A stretch of DNA of 19,626 nucleotides, from contig JBAYMS010000031.1 of NCBI GenBank assembly GCA_041663425.1, positions 1 to 19,626 on the forward strand, in the 5' to 3' direction. The stretch comes from FEN-1322 sp041663425 (GTDB lineage Bacteria; Omnitrophota; Gorgyraeia; 2-01-FULL-45-10). The notes below the pieces were generated by a model. It was not told the origin of the DNA and made no database searches. It was given only the letters and a program-made list of their open reading frames with translations. A program made the position numbers and the translations under genes. Shown here in pieces: positions 17,901 through 19,626 of the stretch. How positions within the stretch are numbered: position 1 is the first letter of the stretch; each line of letters opens with the position of its first letter.

Positions 17901-19626
17901 CCTACATCGGTTTGTTTTGTGGCAATTATTATGAGGCATATTGCTTTTTCAGCATCGTTTTTAATACGATCCGTCTCTTTTAAGGCAAGATTAAACGTTC
18001 TATCGGCTTCTGTGGATAATCCTGCTGCTGCTTGCGCTTTGCCGATCTCTGCGATCGCCAGCGCCTTAGATGCGGGCGAAACAAGTTTTTTAACAGTTTC
18101 GAATGAGTCATGAAAAGGTTCTGCTTTAGGCACAGCTGTAGGTTTTTGCCGAATGGGAGGTTTGCTTAAAAATTGGTTAATGGCCTCGGTGTCTATCCTT
18201 CCTTCCTCTGCCTGCGATATTGGCGCTAAGCTTATATTTGTTTCTACAGAAGTGACTTCATAGCTTGTAACCACCTCTTCTCCGGTAATGATGTTTATCC
18301 TCTCTAAAAGTGAAGCCAGCTCTCTTTCTTCTTTTTGAGAGAGGCCTTTACCTCTTTTTGCTATAAGTTCAACAAGCCGTTGGCCCAGCTCCTGAGGTAT
18401 GGCAATAAAACGGTCTGTCTTGATTATGGGTATCCGTTCATCCCGCTTGCCCAGATACCAGCTGCGGATAAATTGCCGGATCCCGTTTGTTGACTGTGAG
18501 GTAAAAGGAGCAACTATCAAAGGCAGTTTCTTTCTGCCGCCTAAATTTACGCCGGTAACAGTTTGGATTCCAAGTTCTTTCAGGCTCAGCGAACCGTGCC
18601 AGTCAAAAAGTTTTTCATGCAGGAATATTACCTGTTTGGTTTTTGGTATTTTCAGCCTTGTAAATTGCTGGTCGTGCGGTAATATGATAACACCCTCTTT
18701 TCTTAATTGTGTTATCATCGGGATGATCATTTTTTGTATGTCCGCGCGAATAATTTTGATGGCTTGCTCATAATTTGCATTACCTTGTATCAGGCCATCC
18801 AGTCCCACCGCTATGGTATTTATGTATTTCAATTTATCTGTAACGGAAAGTTCCGGACTGCCGACGATCTTATCAACAACATACCCTATACCCATCTGAA
18901 AGTTGGATATCTCACCGGGTTGAAGGCTTGACGGGATCTGGATATTATCGCGCGACTCAGGCACATCCATAAGCCCGGCAAGCTCTATAGATAGTCCGCC
19001 TTTCGATGTTGCTTTAGAAGATATCGAGTCAGGGATATCTATAGCAGATATGACTTCTCCATTGCGTGAAAAAGAAACGCGATGCGGCAGCGTCGGGTCA
19101 TAAATTACTTTAATTTTTTTCTTTTCATCCTGAGCTTTTTGTCCGCTTAAAGGTTCGGGACGCTTTGTGCCTTCCCGTGGGACGAACATTCTGGCTATTA
19201 TCTCAGCATTCATGCCGCTGCCGTTATCGGTTACGCTTAAGTAATTGCTTGTAACCGCAACTTTGACAAACTTTCCATTTGTCTGCGTATGGCCGAGCTG
19301 CCCCTGGCCTGGGGGGACGATTATAGTCTTAGTTCCGAATCCGTTGATTTTCTGGGGAGCCTGCTGTCCATTCATCTGGGTAAGAATGTCTACTTCTGCA
19401 ACAAAAGGAAAACGTTTATGTATGCCTGAAACTATGTCTGTCTGTGAATTTGTCTGGTTTTCTGCGCTATTTGTCTCGGTGTCGGGTATTTTGTCGGCAA
19501 CGCTGACCTGTAGAATGGTGCCGTGTTCCAGCGATTGTCCGCATGCGGCAGAAGCGGTTTTTTGAAATTCTTTCAAAGGTATGTTTTTTATCTGGATATA
19601 TAGCTGCCCCTGCGTGTCTTTAATGA
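8987..19626 (-). CDS. Giant GHKL/Hsp90-like, TPR-solenoid and HExxH multidomain protein (5' end beyond window)
   Basis: One open frame of at least 3,545 codons. The first methionine-type start inside the window is a TTG at 19576, but the frame runs on without a stop to 19626, reading ...KDTQGQLYIQIKNIP, so the real start is outside. Residues below are numbered from 19576. Residues 1-215 are GHKL/Hsp90-like: HGTILQVSV near 18, DNGSGM at 117-122 and LMDVPESRDNI near 202-212. Residues about 495-2310 form an alanine-rich TPR solenoid with canonical A8/G15/A20/A27 positions. Residues about 2655-2940 form a Hsp90-type ATPase: E2679-I-T-Q-N2683-S-x-D2686-A, DNGTG (2714-2718), GFFGTGKYT (2742-2750). 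HELAH is at 3202-3206. A Glu/Pro/Ala linker runs over about 3255-3320, then an alpha/beta C-terminal domain begins at VNVIILLPKG. No signal peptide or membrane helix is visible in this part. A cytoplasmic ATP-driven scaffold or chaperone-like machine with possible peptidase activity is an inference; the true function is unknown. Confidence 0.9.
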   Translation of the reverse strand, partial: IKDTQGQLYIQIKNIPLKEFQKTASAACGQSLEHGTILQVSVADKIPDTETNSAENQTNSQTDIVSGIHKRFPFVAEVDILTQMNGQQAPQKINGFGTKTIIVPPGQGQLGHTQTNGKFVKVAVTSNYLSVTDNGSGMNAEIIARMFVPREGTKRPEPLSGQKAQDEKKKIKVIYDPTLPHRVSFSRNGEVISAIDIPDSISSKATSKGGLSIELAGLMDVPESRDNIQIPSSLQPGEISNFQMGIGYVVDKIVGSPELSVTDKLKYINTIAVGLDGLIQGNANYEQAIKIIRADIQKMIIPMITQLRKEGVIILPHDQQFTRLKIPKTKQVIFLHEKLFDWHGSLSLKELGIQTVTGVNLGGRKKLPLIVAPFTSQSTNGIRQFIRSWYLGKRDERIPIIKTDRFIAIPQELGQRLVELIAKRGKGLSQKEERELASLLERINIITGEEVVTSYEVTSVETNISLAPISQAEEGRIDTEAINQFLSKPPIRQKPTAVPKAEPFHDSFETVKKLVSPASKALAIAEIGKAQAAAGLSTEADRTFNLALKETDRIKNDAEKAICLIIIATKQTDVGMIEKAKITYRDFGVFFKKTVGTNLGPYAYSFMATVAARLDSPGLGRDALNVAMSLQATGTIEEQAVTDAIAAVIEAYAKAGRINEAPISSTNWLYDAAIIADRAASPEKDPDLANALFSQAIMNANELSTEQARILALIEIAKAKARRSADDSQKLFLSIVGKASRLPASDQTKYFSLITIAAANVGLYTNLPMDSNFYKAAALAAMARCYTKDGEIELAERALKEAVEIIKDSQGADEVNVQFEIAGAQAELEAYKITQIKPATQSLLEEAVATAGRIGENAQYARALTAIAVAHAELGATQKAKDIIDNASKMIGEKNASAALIDLAAGYAQIGLFTNAETLFAQAITNVEKNDSPPWDKLHNLGNIMIAQAKAGLAEAAKNTSAKLIHMAEDSMDNETRVFGFTEIARAHAEAGLIKEAMEISEKLSPGLDKAFVLTRIASAQIKTDTAEGAADMLADAYQMTAKFPSDDIHKLNVLISIAQAYIERGREQVGKGILAIAHDEANSLTDEIQKLESLTRIAVIQRKSGLVQDSKDTIRKAIEMSSNLTNDFQKALAVKAIITALIEEELLTEAIIFAEGLEKSTKIKSEAFADIAIAQARAGLFQDAFRNEQRATWAKDSVNVLTEIAIAQARAAIASHAAKQVTSAPAEKETADSLFAAAFATVEEIFIDEHRASALAAIAAAQKDAGLSGSALETITRAYEIIRDDTEYLTIMDVAGGLAKLGLEARARDAFEKAKTSAFNTYNTNDQIYHIGLIATAQAKAGYRDAAVETFAKAIDLVWGMSNVEQAVAFNTIAVAQADAGMIDDARETAKYAFGDLEKAYVLVAIARAQIKAGLDADAGSSLAEASKITERLADNTNKLKVIISIANAYIEAGFNKVANALLRNANHIAAGLTLTSGSNVDKAIAYSLIAGLESKIGVPLEFKETFDIAISFVKLLRPSEYNYAVVTSIINTQIESRQFKNAINFTDQIPIEHLKEHAWVMIIRALIDSGSITAAIDNLRHISDHAAKSNILVDIAAAQAKLAAKSITAEEKAETHKVAKEEEADAKSVLENALVTAEKITIKDHKASALAAIAIAQMKAGSYKNAFSIITRAGLMVENSKEFSALIDVAKAQVKFGLTPSAEDTFRRAADCARDYGESSQVYILSQVAIAQEKSGLNDSSEETFRKAIAIAENITNEEEKAGAFQAIAMAHAEAGLNLPSIQILDKIPASFNFKKAEALAEIAKMQAKKGAIDWAKELINRAIASISNNPDDYLKCLTLVSIAEAQMNSQLRQEAIETLHVAARIANDTTDTYKKDIAFCRIAAQQARLGLSISKTNMAIATASIFSTPREKANFLREIIESYIKSGAIEEAMSFADKDIPESDFKEKAWLTIVVALAKAGSISTALENLEKIINDPSRSAALMAIAIAQAEAGPAQLAEEKIYTVKATPKAAKFEELIEKARELPDVICGHTLVDIAIAQAEAGLMREADNTINEAAITISDLKNDDGYTRAGMLADIARAKEKAGSHEDSIMTFNAAIDTARGIESTQRRIYALTEIAIAEMGANIVRGTLLNEALSLALNITNTNHKIPVLIKIAAAYAKIGFIDDAEKTITLAATNMLKIPADLPKAHLIARLAIAQCEAGKEEDAARNIEIASKLITAASKDADSNNMVTAFCAIAEAQARAGKMKDASISLSTAVTITNTIINDTDKTEANTLLAATYSKIGLFEESDNIINEITDPKSRIYADALTAPARIRADLAKITAVETKTEDDEQTLELWNNNILSQRDKMIRRAQSAYDPILDYIKTNIPEEFQQEALQLVKTNIESLYKNQETYIAERFYASLAGAPLELDDNTLPFDMFGLRMQEIMRTLPGFMTALKPQLSQENYALQSSIYRTLFSNLVEAGRDFDGKIKNIDANFLMALALGWKAHTAEQIEAAQQIAILFSSLQTAAGGASQFETSHKIIQMLAKFSDKDPSKNTPIIIEQLEKIFKLKPAARDKFLTDMAAAFSTIDAGSLNTYAENPQATLSLGKARPFAVFLTHRVEQVLPKTREAPKGEDIRLPDGGVALSQIIKLEQQRTKEGTEDIVMSMDYLIQNLESLPDSSEKLEAELQRNVTVQRESGAYAAEITQNSRDATRNKEGELVIDFYMQNEGAEYVEEAKDNGTGALNEVALMIPKSTKAAGEQLDLTGFFGTGKYTIFEGVDRLEIITKNKDRAFMFTYKTIKDDSGKPLAIRLTGIRKIADPALTQGVTIRRIKSIENTIPELDHLLAQRAWKSFAGLAQDKNFSIFTMGQQNKKEPLAVKRYDLSEAAFKVALPGQEENDFGTLRLISTEDMPLQIVDRAGLRVSEIKQEYLALVPQSLHKFVEKLGINIQIPLPLIRNRSAFEHEDTYLPFIQKYVAVAFYRAVAYKAMTQTDPQFTFADFPFDWETNDNYWNSINPTQDRQIIDIAAKINSGRAAEISQDKFKALLTPKGTIDREQKAVRLILMLEVSADPDKPQVKTSLLGRRIAIQARINADMAQRQKDLLESSGLPKINVPPIDDIPNYNRKLSQAAGIEKGHEQMWHVEDFIIDPKTHSAEERELVDLGQKIGKKFGIEQVILLNNEVSFAGAFRNFKNKNTMFLARGIAMQIGMPSDGILDAATNTVVHELAHLLERFAHEDDIAEMWREGYVSHEAGFTHDATEGLFSEAMRLISAVSLADNAGQIETTVEETEQPEEPAVVEVAAQEEQAAETIAAPEPEKEAAALPEVTAPVSLEARQAAAVEALVSSEQKNNDVNVIILLPKGMRRDEVQPVQSAVNKGLTKNRFGRMEDNLQVVIIEDGDITKTNAQIKYFTNERERLGIKGRTIIFAPQAENRTVNIAADLRKEYMDDKNNVTVIPDAYLDFNPKQQRYPDVMVRVALGRNVAFYRNLINAGKDTKEVEGIINDLLRKITDGTASISEILNFIKVLRILPIDYGEIKKWVITQKAVATSL
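13520..14674 (-). repeat. TPR super-repeat block 3 (385 aa)
   Basis: Runs from residue 1635 to 2019. Landmarks: SALIDVAKAQVKFGL, LSQVAIAQEKSGL, FQAIAMAHAEAGL, KAEALAEIAKMQAKKG and CLTLVSIAEAQMNS. A fourth, partial copy starts at GHTLVDIAIAQAEAGL (residue 2020) and the solenoid decays by about residue 2310. Confidence 0.7.
14675..15862 (-). repeat. TPR super-repeat block 2 (396 aa)
   Basis: Runs from residue 1239 to 1634. Landmarks in the same order as block 1: LTIMDVAGGLAKLGL, IGLIATAQAKAGY, FNTIAVAQADAGM, KAYVLVAIARAQIKAG and KLKVIISIANAYIEAG. It then carries a loop-bearing unit with an Ala/Lys/Glu-rich insertion before the next block. Confidence 0.75.
15863..17038 (-). repeat. TPR super-repeat block 1 (392 aa)
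   Basis: Starts at the Ala before Leu in ARALTAIAVAHAELG (residue 847) and ends before the matching Ala in RASALAAIAAAQKDAG. It shares unit-by-unit landmarks with blocks 2 and 3: an AALIDLAAGYAQIGL unit, then LGNIMIAQAKAGL, FTEIARAHAEAGL, KAFVLTRIASAQIK and KLNVLISIAQAYIERG, in that order. Confidence 0.75.

Larger units (their letters stand above)
12680..18090 (-). repeat. TPR solenoid, about 50 units, coding repeat within the giant gene
   Basis: About 1,800 residues of degenerate 33-38-residue units of the form A-L-x-x-I-A-x-A-Q-A-x-A-G-L-x-x-x-A-x-x-T-F-x-x-A. In the unit near residue 2020 the register is A8, Q11, G15, A20, I24, A27, which is the canonical TPR pattern with Gln in place of Tyr11. 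The unit count is an estimate from length. DNA copies are diverged, apart from short identical islands. Confidence 0.85.

Noticed and set aside
13500..18090. Short near-repeats spaced about 100 nt, considered as a CRISPR-like or tandem DNA repeat array
   Set aside because: Copies are degenerate, in frame and explained by the TPR protein repeat; there are no constant direct repeats with unique spacers.

Overview
The window reads as about 20 kb of a bacterial chromosome of roughly average G+C, with dense coding, standard code and almost no intergenic DNA. A giant multidomain alanine-rich protein, a YaiO/HEAT/glycosyltransferase surface-polysaccharide cluster and a small Ski2-type helicase together suggest an uncultivated Gram-negative lineage such as Omnitrophota, where giant ORFs are known. 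This lineage call is inference; there is no rRNA or marker gene here to settle it. The outer-membrane beta-barrel protein does support a Gram-negative (diderm) envelope.

Layout. Bases 1-7017 form one long leftward (minus-strand) gene string of eight genes. In transcription order these are a DUF3786-type protein, 6-phosphofructokinase, a ferritin-like/rubrerythrin-type diiron protein, a membrane PAS-PAS-PAS sensor histidine kinase, a receiver-only response regulator, a YaiO-type outer-membrane barrel, a membrane-anchored HEAT-repeat protein and a family-2 glycosyltransferase that runs off the left edge. Gaps are 15 bp or less, and the last four genes overlap by 1-4 bp, which points to co-transcription and translational coupling. 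The last three genes look like an exopolysaccharide synthesis/export module, and the kinase/receiver pair is placed to control it.

Bases 7018-7111 are a 94-bp divergent intergenic region. It carries back-to-back TATAAT boxes, each exactly 7 nt from the ATG it faces, a geometry that predicts leaderless mRNAs in both directions. Rightward from it runs a 624-aa DExH (Ski2/Mtr4-like) helicase, 7112-8986.

Bases 8987-19626 are a single leftward open frame of at least 3,545 codons. It has no stop before the right edge, so its true start lies outside the window. In order the protein has a GHKL/Hsp90-like segment (5' part missing), a TPR solenoid of about 1,800 residues, a complete-looking Hsp90-type ATPase domain, an HExxH metallopeptidase-like region, a Pro/Glu/Ala linker and an alpha/beta C-terminal domain. 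The solenoid is built from three tandem super-repeats of about 390 residues plus partial copies at each end. This chaperone-like ATPase, TPR scaffold and putative peptidase combination is the most unusual content of the window.

No tRNA, rRNA, CRISPR array, insertion sequence or integrase was seen, and there is no gene-free stretch longer than 94 bp.
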